14,045 nt of DNA from Methanobacteriota archaeon (GTDB taxonomy: Archaea > Thermoplasmatota > Thermoplasmata > Methanomassiliicoccales > Methanomethylophilaceae): NCBI GenBank assembly GCA_012719315.1, contig JAAYAP010000030.1, forward strand, positions 1 to 14,045, given 5' to 3'. The notes under the pieces are model-generated. The model saw only the letters and a program-made list of their open reading frames with translations, was not told where the DNA came from and searched no databases. Numbering within the stretch: the stretch's first letter is position 1; each line of letters starts with the position of its first letter. This document shows, piece after piece, positions 5,023-12,764 of the stretch. The translations under genes were made by a program, and so were the position numbers.

Positions 5023-7290
5023 ATGGCGGATATAGGCAAGATGACGGTTCTGATAGTGTCCTCGGACGTCGGCAGGGAATCGTCCAAAGGCAGGATGCTG
5101 GAAGCGATAAAGCGGGAGCTGGAGTCGGCCGACGTCTCGGTCAAGGCCTACGTGAGCTCGGACAGCGTCAAGATCGGCCTGAGGGTGCTCGGCAACGGTG
5201 CCGACGCGATGATGGTCGATTGGAATCTGCAGGATGCGCCCGAGATCGTCCGCAGCATGCGGTCCGTCGATCCGGACATCGGCATCTTCCTGATGATCGA
5301 TCCCGAATCGATCGACACGGTGCCGCACGGGATCCTCCCGGACGTCAGCGAGTACCTGTGGATCCTCGGGGACACGCCGTCGTTCATCGCGGGCAGGGTC
5401 GAGGCCTCCATGCGGCGGTACAGGAAGGCGATACTGCCGCCGATGTTCAAGAGACTCGTCGAATTCTCGGAGGATTACGAGCATTCCTGGCACACACCCG
5501 GTCACACGGCAGGCACGGCCTTCCTGAAATCCCCCGTGGGGAGGCTGTTCCACAACTTCTTCGGCGACCGGCTGTTCAGATCGGACCTCTCGGTCTCGGT
5601 GAGGGAGCTGGGCTCCCTGCTCGGCCACAGCGGGCCCATCGGCGAAGCCGAGCGGTACGCCGCCAAGGTCTTCGGCGCGGACACGACCTTCTTCGTGACC
5701 AACGGGACCTCCGCCTCGAACAGGATCGTCGGCACGGCGATGGCCGCACCCGGGGACGTCGTGATCATCGACCGCAACTGCCACAAATCCGTCGAGCACG
5801 CGATCACCTCCGGCCGCACGGTGCCGGTGTACCTGCTGCCGGTCAGGAACCGGTACGGGATCATGGGGCCGATCCCGGCGGGCAGCATGTCCGCGGAGGC
5901 GATACGCTCGGCCGTCGCCGGCAACCGGCTCATCGGCGACGGCGATGCCGGGCCGGCGCTGGCGACGCTCACCAATTCAACGTACGACGGCATCTCCTAC
6001 GACGCCGTCAGAGTGACGGGGATCCTCGGCGAGACGGTCGATTGCATACATTTCGACGAAGCCTGGCACGGATACGCCAGGTTCAACGGGTTCTATGCCG
6101 GCAGGTACGCTATGTTCCCCGACGGGCGCCCTCCGGAGGAGCGTCCCACGGTGATCTCGACGCAATCCACGCACAAGGTCCTGGCGGCCTTGTCGCAGGC
6201 CTCGATGATCCACATAAAGAACGGCAGGAGAGCGGTTGTGCCCGCGCTGTTCAACGAATCGTACATGATGCACGTCTCGACCTCGCCGTCCTATGCGATC
6301 CTGGCATCGCTCGACGTGTCGTCGAAGATGATGGATTCCGGAGGGAGGTCGCTGACGCGCGATTCCCTGGAAGAGGCGGTGCGTTTCAGGCAGACCATGG
6401 CCCGGCTGGGGGATTCGATCGCGAGCGGCGATCCGGCAGACTGGTGGTTCGGCATGTGGCAGCCGGAGACGGTCAGACTGCCCTCGGAGACGGAGGAGCG
6501 TCTCTTCACGGAGGTGCCGGCACGGACGCTCGCCGGAGAACCGGATTGCTGGCTGCTGCGCCCCGGCGATGCCTGGCACGGGTTCGGGGACCTGGAGGAG
6601 GGATGGGCGATGCTCGACCCGGCGAAGGTGACAGTCCTGACCCCCGGGATCGGGGAGGACGGAGGTCATTCGGGTTTCGGCATACCCGCGGCGATCGTCG
6701 TCGCCTTCCTCAGGCAGCGGGGCATCGTATGCGAGAAATCCGGGGACTACAACATGCTGTTCCTGTTCACCATGGGCGTGACCAACGGGAAATGGGGGAC
6801 GCTGGTCTCGGCGCTCTCCGATTTCAAGAGGCTGTTCGATGCCGACGAGACTCTCGACGACATGCTGCCGGACCTGGTCTCGGCGCATCCCGGGCGGTAC
6901 TCCGGGATGAGGATCTCGCAGCTGGCCGAGGAGATGCACGGGCATATGGCCTCGGCGCGCCAGACGCAGATCGCCAACGAGGCCTGCTCGGCGATACCCG
7001 AGCAGGCGATGACGCCTGCCGACGCATACGCCTGCCTGGTCAGAGGGGAGGTCGAACCCGTGGCGATCGGGGATGCCTGCGACCGCATCGCCGCGACCGG
7101 GATCGTGCCCTATCCGCCGGGGATACCGCTGCTGATGCCCGGGGAGCGCACGGGTTGCGATCAGGGCTCCGTCTTGGGGTATCTGCGCGCGCTCGAGTCG
7201 TTCGACGGGAGGTTCCCCGGTTTCGAGCACGAATCGCACGGGGTCTCGGTCATCGACGGCGTCCACACCATCTACTGCATCAAAGAGTGA
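5023..7290 (+). CDS. PLP-dependent arginine decarboxylase, biodegradative AdiA-like
   Basis: A member of the fold-type I Orn/Lys/Arg decarboxylase family; the likely reaction is arginine to agmatine and CO2, consuming a proton. The product has 755 residues, the length of E. coli AdiA. Residues 1-135 form the flavodoxin-like wing domain. Next come HTPGH (157-161), FDEAWHGYARF (344-354, D345 expected to contact the PLP ring nitrogen) and STHKVLAALSQASMIH with the PLP lysine at K385. The C-terminal half has DCW-x3-PGDAWHGF, MGVTNGKWGTLV and IPYPPGIPLLMPGE. GKWGTLV and the spacing around DCW favour arginine over lysine decarboxylase, though some positions resemble LdcI. Archaea usually make agmatine with other enzymes, so this gene was probably acquired from bacteria. 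No arginine/agmatine antiporter is in view. The divergent duplicated regulator may control it. Confidence 0.88.
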   Translation: MADIGKMTVLIVSSDVGRESSKGRMLEAIKRELESADVSVKAYVSSDSVKIGLRVLGNGADAMMVDWNLQDAPEIVRSMRSVDPDIGIFLMIDPESIDTVPHGILPDVSEYLWILGDTPSFIAGRVEASMRRYRKAILPPMFKRLVEFSEDYEHSWHTPGHTAGTAFLKSPVGRLFHNFFGDRLFRSDLSVSVRELGSLLGHSGPIGEAERYAAKVFGADTTFFVTNGTSASNRIVGTAMAAPGDVVIIDRNCHKSVEHAITSGRTVPVYLLPVRNRYGIMGPIPAGSMSAEAIRSAVAGNRLIGDGDAGPALATLTNSTYDGISYDAVRVTGILGETVDCIHFDEAWHGYARFNGFYAGRYAMFPDGRPPEERPTVISTQSTHKVLAALSQASMIHIKNGRRAVVPALFNESYMMHVSTSPSYAILASLDVSSKMMDSGGRSLTRDSLEEAVRFRQTMARLGDSIASGDPADWWFGMWQPETVRLPSETEERLFTEVPARTLAGEPDCWLLRPGDAWHGFGDLEEGWAMLDPAKVTVLTPGIGEDGGHSGFGIPAAIVVAFLRQRGIVCEKSGDYNMLFLFTMGVTNGKWGTLVSALSDFKRLFDADETLDDMLPDLVSAHPGRYSGMRISQLAEEMHGHMASARQTQIANEACSAIPEQAMTPADAYACLVRGEVEPVAIGDACDRIAATGIVPYPPGIPLLMPGERTGCDQGSVLGYLRALESFDGRFPGFEHESHGVSVIDGVHTIYCIKE

Positions 7291-7310
7291 GACAGGGGCG
7301 CCAGAGCATC

Positions 7311-7328
7311 TCCGCAGAGGGCTGCGGA
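7311..7328 (+). terminator. GC-rich hairpin after the decarboxylase gene
   Basis: TCCGCAG and CTGCGGA pair perfectly over 7 bp around AGGG, 20 bases after the stop codon, and further GC-rich complementarity follows to about 7370. No T-run is attached. It separates the decarboxylase transcript from the thermosome promoter at 7395. Confidence 0.45.
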
Positions 7329-7394
7329 ACGGCCGTCAGGCGGGCCGGACCGTCGTGACGGCGCCGCCGGGAAGGATCCTCCGAATTGATTATG

Positions 7395-7403
7395 TTTATA
7401 TAG
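7395..7403 (+). promoter_or_regulatory. TATA box for the thermosome gene
   Basis: TTTATATAG predicts initiation near 7425 and a leader of about 40 bases with GGAGG at 7453-7457, 8 bases before ATG 7466. A second AT-rich stretch, AACTATAACC, follows at 7411-7420. The AT-rich block 7381-7425 stands out from its GC-rich surroundings and would be the place for heat-responsive control. Confidence 0.65.
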
Positions 7404-7465
7404 AAGAACAAACTATAACCCTTTCGTTATCCACGTACCGTGGACATGAATCGGAGGAATACGCA

Positions 7466-9094
7466 ATGGGAATGGGAAACGCTCCTGTAATCATACTCAG
7501 AGAAGGAACAAAAAGAAGCAAAGGTAAAGACGCGCAGTTCAACAACATCGCCGCCGCGACGGCGATCGCCGATGCCGTGAGGAGCAGCCTCGGGCCCAGA
7601 GGCATGGACAAGATGCTCGTCGACAGCATGGGAGACGTGGTCATCACCAACGACGGCGTGACGATCCTCAAGGAGATGGATGTGCAGCACCCTGCCGCCA
7701 AGATGCTCGTGGAGGTCGCGAAGACACAGGACGCCGAGGTCGGCGACGGCACGACCACGTCGGTCATCATCTCCGGGGAGCTTCTGAAGAAGGCCACGGA
7801 CCTCATCGACGCCAACGTCCACCCGACGATCATCACGGCCGGATACAGGCTCGCCAACGAGAAGGCCCAGGAGATCCTGAAAGGCATCTCCAAGAAGGTC
7901 ACGATCGACGACGACGAGCTCCTCATGAAAATCGCGCAGGTATCGATGATCAGCAAGCAGGTCAGCGCATACAAGGAGTTCTTCGCCAAGATGGTCGTCG
8001 ACGCGGTCAAGACCATCGTCGATAAATCGGAGGACGGCAAATACACCGCCGACCTCAAGAACATCCAGACGGTCAAGAAGGCCGGCGCCAGCATGGAGAA
8101 GTCCGAGATGGTCAAAGGACTCATCATCGACAAGGAACCCGTCTCCGATGCGATGCCCAAGAAGATCAAGGACGCCAAGATCGCGCTCATCGATGCGGCT
8201 TTCGAGGTCAAGAAGACCGAGATGGAAGCCAAGATCCAGATAACCGACCCCAGCCAGCTCTCCGCATTCATCAAGGAAGAGGAGAAGATGCTCAAGGACA
8301 TGGTCGACAAAGTCAAGAAAGCCGGTGCCAACGTGGTCTTCTGCCAGAAAGGCATCGACGACCTCGCCCAGCACTTCTTCGCCAAAGAAGGCATATACGC
8401 CTGCAGGCGCGTCAAGAAATCGGACATGGAGAGGCTCGGGAGATCCACCGGCGCCAGCATACTGAACAAGATCTCGGAGATCAGCCCGGAGGACCTCGGA
8501 TACGCCGAGTCCGTCGAGCTCAGACGCGTCGAGGAGGAGGACATGACATTCGTCACCGGCTGCAAGGAGCCCAAGACGGTCTCGATACTCGTCAGGGGCG
8601 GCACGCAGCACGTCGCCGACGAGGTCGAGAGATCGCTCGTCGACGCCTGGTCGGTCGTCAGGGTCTCCATCGAGGACGGCATGATCGTCACCGGCGGCGG
8701 CTCCACGGCGATGGAGATCGCCATGGGCCTCAGGGACTACGCGCAGTCCGTGGGCGGCAGGGAGCAAATAGCCATCGAGGCGTTCGCGTCCGCGATGGAG
8801 ATCATCCCCACGACCCTCTCCGACAACGCGGGCCTCGATCCGATCGACATGGTCATCGAGATGAGGAAGCAGCACAAGGCCGGCAGCGTCTATGCAGGTC
8901 TGAACCCGTTCTCCGGGAAGATCGAGGACATGATGGCGCTCGATGTCATCGAGCCCTACCGCATCGGCAGGCAGGCGATCAACTCGGCTACCGACGCAGC
9001 GGTGATGATCCTCAGGATCGACGATGTCATCGCTTCCAAATCGGGTCCGACCCCGCAGATGGGACCGGGCGACATGCCTGGGCTGGATGACTGA
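7466..9094 (+). CDS. thsA: Thermosome subunit (group II chaperonin)
   Basis: Subunit of the double-ring archaeal chaperonin that encloses and folds proteins with ATP in the cytoplasm, without a separate GroES-like lid. The 542-residue product has LGPRGMDKML at 42-51, TNDGVTILKEM at 61-71, the ATP-binding GDGTTT at 93-98, the segment GGTQHVADEVERS of the equatorial region, and EDGMIVTGGGS with the likely catalytic aspartate at about 404. The C-terminus ends GPTPQMGPGDMPGLDD, a short version of the Gly-Met-rich tail of many thermosomes. The frame is open upstream to 7355, but that stretch contains the TATA box, and the Shine-Dalgarno at 7453-7457 selects ATG 7466. The suffix A is provisional, since other subunit genes may lie elsewhere. 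grpE-dnaK-dnaJ follows with its own promoter. Confidence 0.97.
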   Translation: MGMGNAPVIILREGTKRSKGKDAQFNNIAAATAIADAVRSSLGPRGMDKMLVDSMGDVVITNDGVTILKEMDVQHPAAKMLVEVAKTQDAEVGDGTTTSVIISGELLKKATDLIDANVHPTIITAGYRLANEKAQEILKGISKKVTIDDDELLMKIAQVSMISKQVSAYKEFFAKMVVDAVKTIVDKSEDGKYTADLKNIQTVKKAGASMEKSEMVKGLIIDKEPVSDAMPKKIKDAKIALIDAAFEVKKTEMEAKIQITDPSQLSAFIKEEEKMLKDMVDKVKKAGANVVFCQKGIDDLAQHFFAKEGIYACRRVKKSDMERLGRSTGASILNKISEISPEDLGYAESVELRRVEEEDMTFVTGCKEPKTVSILVRGGTQHVADEVERSLVDAWSVVRVSIEDGMIVTGGGSTAMEIAMGLRDYAQSVGGREQIAIEAFASAMEIIPTTLSDNAGLDPIDMVIEMRKQHKAGSVYAGLNPFSGKIEDMMALDVIEPYRIGRQAINSATDAAVMILRIDDVIASKSGPTPQMGPGDMPGLDD

Positions 9095-9109
9095 AACTAT
9101 CGCATAAAC

Positions 9110-9131
9110 GGGGCTTCGGCCCCTTCATTTT
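9110..9131 (+). terminator. UUCG-tetraloop hairpin with T-rich tail after the thermosome gene
   Basis: GGGGC and GCCCC enclose TTCG, an exceptionally stable cUUCGg tetraloop, at 9110-9123, followed by TTCATTTT. This is the most convincing terminator in the window and marks the thermosome gene as a separate transcript. Its T-rich tail runs straight into the grpE TATA box. Confidence 0.65.
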
Positions 9132-9138
9132 AATATAT
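9130..9138 (+). promoter_or_regulatory. TATA box for grpE-dnaK-dnaJ
   Basis: TTAATATAT is centred 27 bases before the grpE ATG at 9161, with no Shine-Dalgarno before that ATG. The operon mRNA is therefore probably leaderless, while downstream dnaK uses a Shine-Dalgarno. Confidence 0.65.
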
Positions 9139-9160
9139 CGGACTAAAACAGAGGCATACC

Positions 9161-9697
9161 ATGACTGATAAGTCTGTCAGGAGATCCAAAGCGGAAGACG
9201 AGGCGCAGAGTCGTCCGACGGACCGGGACGCGGAGGCATCGGCCCTCGGGGAAGAGGTCGCCGCGGCACGGGCCAAGGCGGACGAGTACCTGTGCATGGC
9301 CCAGCGGCTGCAGGCGGACTTCGACAACTACCGCAAGAGGGTGCAGAAGGAGAACGAGGAGTTCCGCAAAGCCGCCGCCGACGGGATGGTCAGGGATCTG
9401 CTGCCGCTGATCGACGATATCGACCGGGCCTTGGCCGCGGTGACCTCGGAGGACGAGCTGTCCGCCGGGTTCAAGGCGGTCCGGAAGAATCTGATGAAGA
9501 TGCTCGAGAGCCGCGGATTGGAGGAGATCCCCACCGACGGCATGTTCGATCCCGAGGTCCACGAGGCCCTGTGCGTGGTGGAAGGGACGGAGGACGGGCG
9601 GATCGACCAGGTGTTCCAGAGAGGATACACGATGGACGGGCGGATCATAAGGTTCGCGAAGGTCACAGTGACCAGGAATGAAGTAAAAGAGGATTAA
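9161..9697 (+). CDS. grpE: Nucleotide exchange factor GrpE
   Basis: GrpE is a homodimer that releases ADP from DnaK to restart the Hsp70 cycle. The 178-residue product has a charged, low-complexity N-terminus (1-25), a long coiled-coil helix at about 28-75 containing LQADFDNYRKRVQKE, a short helical part with LLPLIDDIDRAL at 80-91, and the C-terminal beta-wing with FDPEVHEAL at 129-137 and GRIIRFAKVTVTRN at 160-173. Length and layout are normal for the family. It is first in the order grpE-dnaK-dnaJ and is followed by dnaK after 15 bases. Its start coincides with the expected transcription start of the operon. Confidence 0.96.
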   Translation: MTDKSVRRSKAEDEAQSRPTDRDAEASALGEEVAAARAKADEYLCMAQRLQADFDNYRKRVQKENEEFRKAAADGMVRDLLPLIDDIDRALAAVTSEDELSAGFKAVRKNLMKMLESRGLEEIPTDGMFDPEVHEALCVVEGTEDGRIDQVFQRGYTMDGRIIRFAKVTVTRNEVKED

Positions 9698-9701
9698 GGA
9701 A

Positions 9702-9707
9702 AGGTGA
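9702..9707 (+). promoter_or_regulatory. Ribosome binding site of dnaK
   Basis: AGGTGA matches the anti-Shine-Dalgarno end of archaeal 16S rRNA and lies 5 bases before ATG 9713. The GTG inside it (9704-9706) is in frame with dnaK and could be mistaken for the start, but as part of the binding site it is not used. Confidence 0.7.
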
Positions 9708-9712
9708 GCAAG

Positions 9713-11563
9713 ATGTCGAGGATAATCGGAATAGATCTGGGAACAAGCAATTCGGCCGCCTCCGTGATGGAAGGCGGGAGGCCGACCATGATACCCTCTG
9801 CAGAGGGGACGAGCGCAGGAGGCAAATCATTCCCGTCGTATGTGGCTTTCACGAAGGACGGGCAGCTCCTGGTCGGGGAGCCTGCGAGGAGGCAGGCGGT
9901 CACGAACCCCGAGGGCACGATCAAGAATGTCAAGAGGAAGATGGGGTCCAGCGAGAAGGTGACCGCGCTGGGCAAGGAATACACGCCGCAGCAGATCTCG
10001 GCGTTCATCCTCCAGAAGATCAAGAAGGATGCCGAATCATACCTCGGCGAGACGCTCAGCAAGGCGGTCATAACCGTGCCCGCCTTCTTCAACGACAACC
10101 AGAGGCAGGCCACCAAGGACGCCGGGGCGATCGCCGGGCTGGAGGTCGTGCGCATCATCAACGAGCCGACGGCGGCGGCCCTGGCATACGGGATCGACAA
10201 ATCCGGCACCGCTCAGAAGATCATGGTCTTCGATTTCGGCGGAGGCACGCTGGACGTCACGATCATGGACTTCAGCGACGGCGTGTTCGAGGTCATCTCC
10301 ACATCCGGGGACACCAAGCTCGGCGGCTCCGACATGGACGAGGCGCTCACGAACCACGTCGTCAAACAGTTCCAGAATGAGACGGGCATCGACATCTCCA
10401 AGGACAACATGGCGTTCTGGAGGGTCAGGGAGGCTTGCGAGAAGGCCAAGATCGAGCTGTCCGCCACCATGCAGACCGAGATCAACCTGCCGTTCATCTC
10501 CTCCGACGCTTCCGGGCCCAAGCACATGATCCAGACGGTCACCCGTGCCAAGCTCGAGGAGCTCGTGGAGCCGATCGTCAGCAAGTGCAGGGGCCCCATC
10601 GATCTGGCGATCAAGGATGCGGGCTTCAAGAGCGAGGACATCGACAAGATCATCATGGTCGGCGGACCCACGCGGATGCCGATCGTGCAGAATTTCGTCG
10701 AGAGCGTCGTCGGACCCAAGATCCAGCGCGGCATCGACCCGATGGAGTGCGTCTCCATGGGCGCGGCGGTGCAGGGCGCGGTCCTGTCCGGCGAGGTCAA
10801 GGACGTGCTGCTGCTCGACGTCACGCCGCTCACCTTGGGCATCGAGACCCTCGGAGGGGTGGAGACGGCGCTCATCGAGAGGAACACCACCATCCCCACC
10901 AAGAAAAGCCAGGTCTTCTCGACCGCGGCGGACAACCAGCCCTCGGTCGAGATCAACGTCGTCCAGGGCGAGAGGAAGATGGCCGCCGATAACACCACCC
11001 TCGGCAAGTTCATCCTCGACGGCATACTGCCCGCGAGGCGCGGCTTGCCGCAGATCGAGGTGACGTTCGACATCGATGCCAACGGCATCATCAACGTCTC
11101 CGCCAAGGACAAGGGCACCGGCAAGGAGCAGAAGATCACCATCGCCTCCTCGAACAAGCTCGGCAAGGACGAGATCGACGAGCTCATCAGGCAGGCGGAG
11201 CAGTACCAGGAGGCCGATAGGAAGAAGGTCGAGAACATCGAGGCCCGCAATCAGGCGGACTCCCTGGCAGCGAACGCGCGCAAGACCCTGGAGGAGCTCG
11301 GCGAGCAGGTCACGCAGGAGGAGAGGGCGAGCATCGAGTCGGCGATCGGCGATCTCGAGTCGGTCAAGAACAGCGAGGACACCGACCTCATCAAGGCGAA
11401 ACTCGACGCGCTCATGCAGGCCATGGGGCCGATGAGCGAGAGGATCTACCAGCAGCAGGCGGGTCAGCAGGAGCCCTCCGCGGGTGCCGCTCCGGGCTCC
11501 GACGGCAGTGCGGATGATGACGGCTTCGTCGATGCCGACTACAAGATAGTCGACGACGAGTGA
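9713..11563 (+). CDS. dnaK: Hsp70 chaperone DnaK
   Basis: An ATP-driven chaperone that binds unfolded segments, working with DnaJ and GrpE. The 616-residue product has the phosphate-1 motif IGIDLGTSNS at 5-14, VPAFFNDNQRQAT at 122-134, the phosphate-2 motif DFGGGTLDVTI at 174-184, the adenosine motif VGGPTRMPIV at 316-325, and the interdomain linker DVLLLDVTPLTLGIE at about 364-378. The substrate-binding domain and lid follow, then an acidic tail ending GFVDADYKIVDDE. Between KRKMGSSEK and YTPQQISA the protein lacks the roughly 20-residue insertion of proteobacterial DnaK, as in Gram-positive and archaeal DnaK, consistent with ancient transfer from bacteria. The stop overlaps a GTG in the dnaJ frame, so dnaK and dnaJ are tightly coupled. 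Confidence 0.98.
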   Translation: MSRIIGIDLGTSNSAASVMEGGRPTMIPSAEGTSAGGKSFPSYVAFTKDGQLLVGEPARRQAVTNPEGTIKNVKRKMGSSEKVTALGKEYTPQQISAFILQKIKKDAESYLGETLSKAVITVPAFFNDNQRQATKDAGAIAGLEVVRIINEPTAAALAYGIDKSGTAQKIMVFDFGGGTLDVTIMDFSDGVFEVISTSGDTKLGGSDMDEALTNHVVKQFQNETGIDISKDNMAFWRVREACEKAKIELSATMQTEINLPFISSDASGPKHMIQTVTRAKLEELVEPIVSKCRGPIDLAIKDAGFKSEDIDKIIMVGGPTRMPIVQNFVESVVGPKIQRGIDPMECVSMGAAVQGAVLSGEVKDVLLLDVTPLTLGIETLGGVETALIERNTTIPTKKSQVFSTAADNQPSVEINVVQGERKMAADNTTLGKFILDGILPARRGLPQIEVTFDIDANGIINVSAKDKGTGKEQKITIASSNKLGKDEIDELIRQAEQYQEADRKKVENIEARNQADSLAANARKTLEELGEQVTQEERASIESAIGDLESVKNSEDTDLIKAKLDALMQAMGPMSERIYQQQAGQQEPSAGAAPGSDGSADDDGFVDADYKIVDDE

Positions 11564-11577
11564 GGACGTTGGGTAAG

Positions 11578-12717
11578 ATGCCGGGGGAAGCCGATTACTA
11601 CGAGACGCTGGGGGTGCAGAAGGATGCGACCCCCGACGAGATCAAGGCAGCCTATCGCAAGCTGGCCAAGAAGTACCATCCGGACGTCTCGACCGAGAGC
11701 AAGGAGGTCGCCGAGGCCAAGTTCAAAGAGGTCTCGGAGGCTTACGAGGTGCTCTCCGACGCCGACAAGCGCAAGCTGTACGATCAGTACGGACACGCCG
11801 GCGTCGAGGGGCAGTTCGGCGAAGGCGGCTTCTCCTGGGCGGACTTCACCCGTGCGGACGATGTCAGCGACATCTTCGGCGACATCTTCGGGAGCATGTT
11901 CGGCGGATCGCGCCGGCAGCCCCGGTCGGCGGCCCGCACGGGCGACTCGCTCCGTTACGACATGGACATCGACCTGAACGACGTGCTGAACGGCAAAGAG
12001 GTCGAGATCTCCGTCCCGCACACGGTCACCTGCCGCGACTGCAACGGCACCGGCGGCAAGGACGGCAACGTCACCACCTGCGGCGAATGCGGCGGCCTGG
12101 GCAGGGTCCAGATGGTCCAGCGCACACCGTTCGGCAACATGATCTCGGAGTCGGATTGCCCGACCTGCAGGGGCAGGGGCAAGACGTTCGCCGAGAAGTG
12201 CCCCAAATGCCGCGGCGCCGGCCGGCACAGCACCACGACCAAGATCGAGATCAAGATACCCAAGGGCATCGCCGACGGATCGCGCATCAGGGTCCCCGGC
12301 GGCGGGGATGCCGGCTACAACGGCGGCGGCCCCGGCGACCTGTTCGTCCTGGTCAACATCCGCGGGCACAAGGATTTCCGCCGTGACGGCAACAACCTGT
12401 GGACCGAGGTGCAGACGACCTACCCGCGCCTGGTGCTCGGAGGCACCGCCAAGGTGAAGACGCTCGAAGGCGAGACGTTCGAGGTCGAGATCCCCGCGGG
12501 CACACAGGTCGGCGGCGTGCTCAGGGTGCCCGAGAGGGGGTTGCCGAAAGCCAATGCCTCGGTCCGCGGATACCTGTACATCAGGGTGATGCTCGAGGTG
12601 CCCAAGAAGGTGAGCGCCTTCGAGAAGGAGCTCCTCGAGAAGCTCGACGATGCCGCCGGCAAGAAACCCGCCGGCACGAGGAAATCGAAGGTCAGACAGA
12701 AACTGGAGGGGCTCTGA
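11578..12717 (+). CDS. dnaJ: Hsp40 co-chaperone DnaJ (type I)
   Basis: DnaJ delivers substrates to DnaK and stimulates its ATPase. The 379-residue product has the complete type I layout: J-domain at 5-70 with the essential HPD at 34-36; a Gly/Phe region at about 74-112 (GQFGEGGFSWADF, DIFGDIFGSMFGG); and a zinc-binding domain with all four CxxCxGxG repeats (CRDCNGTG from 152, CGECGGLG from 168, CPTCRGRG from 194, CPKCRGAG from 208). The C-terminal substrate-binding domains follow and the protein ends in a basic tail. ATG 11578 is preferred because the J-domain begins directly after it. An in-frame GTG at 11560 overlaps the dnaK stop and a TTG lies at 11569; a weak GAGG at 11562-11565 precedes the ATG. 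Confidence 0.97.
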   Translation: MPGEADYYETLGVQKDATPDEIKAAYRKLAKKYHPDVSTESKEVAEAKFKEVSEAYEVLSDADKRKLYDQYGHAGVEGQFGEGGFSWADFTRADDVSDIFGDIFGSMFGGSRRQPRSAARTGDSLRYDMDIDLNDVLNGKEVEISVPHTVTCRDCNGTGGKDGNVTTCGECGGLGRVQMVQRTPFGNMISESDCPTCRGRGKTFAEKCPKCRGAGRHSTTTKIEIKIPKGIADGSRIRVPGGGDAGYNGGGPGDLFVLVNIRGHKDFRRDGNNLWTEVQTTYPRLVLGGTAKVKTLEGETFEVEIPAGTQVGGVLRVPERGLPKANASVRGYLYIRVMLEVPKKVSAFEKELLEKLDDAAGKKPAGTRKSKVRQKLEGL

Positions 12718-12764
12718 GGCCGTCGGACCGACCCGACCGCATCCCCCGCTCCCGAGGATGAGAC

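Noticed and set aside
5220..7358. 712-codon plus-strand frame inside the decarboxylase gene
   Set aside because: It is an offset reading of the decarboxylase, very rich in Arg, Gly and Ala, and has no coherent domain.
7355..7465. N-terminal extension of the thermosome from GTG 7355
   Set aside because: The extension contains the TATA box and leader, and Shine-Dalgarno GGAGG fits ATG 7466.
7396..8875. Two long minus-strand frames (442 and 482 codons) opposite the thermosome gene
   Set aside because: Both are mirror frames created by G+C-rich codons of a strongly conserved gene, and their residue make-up is skewed with no family motif.
9704..9712. GTG start for dnaK three codons upstream
   Set aside because: The GTG is part of the AGGTGA ribosome binding site.
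11560..11577. GTG start of dnaJ overlapping the dnaK stop
   Set aside because: The J-domain begins right after ATG 11578, and the added residues match nothing in the family. It remains possible in principle.
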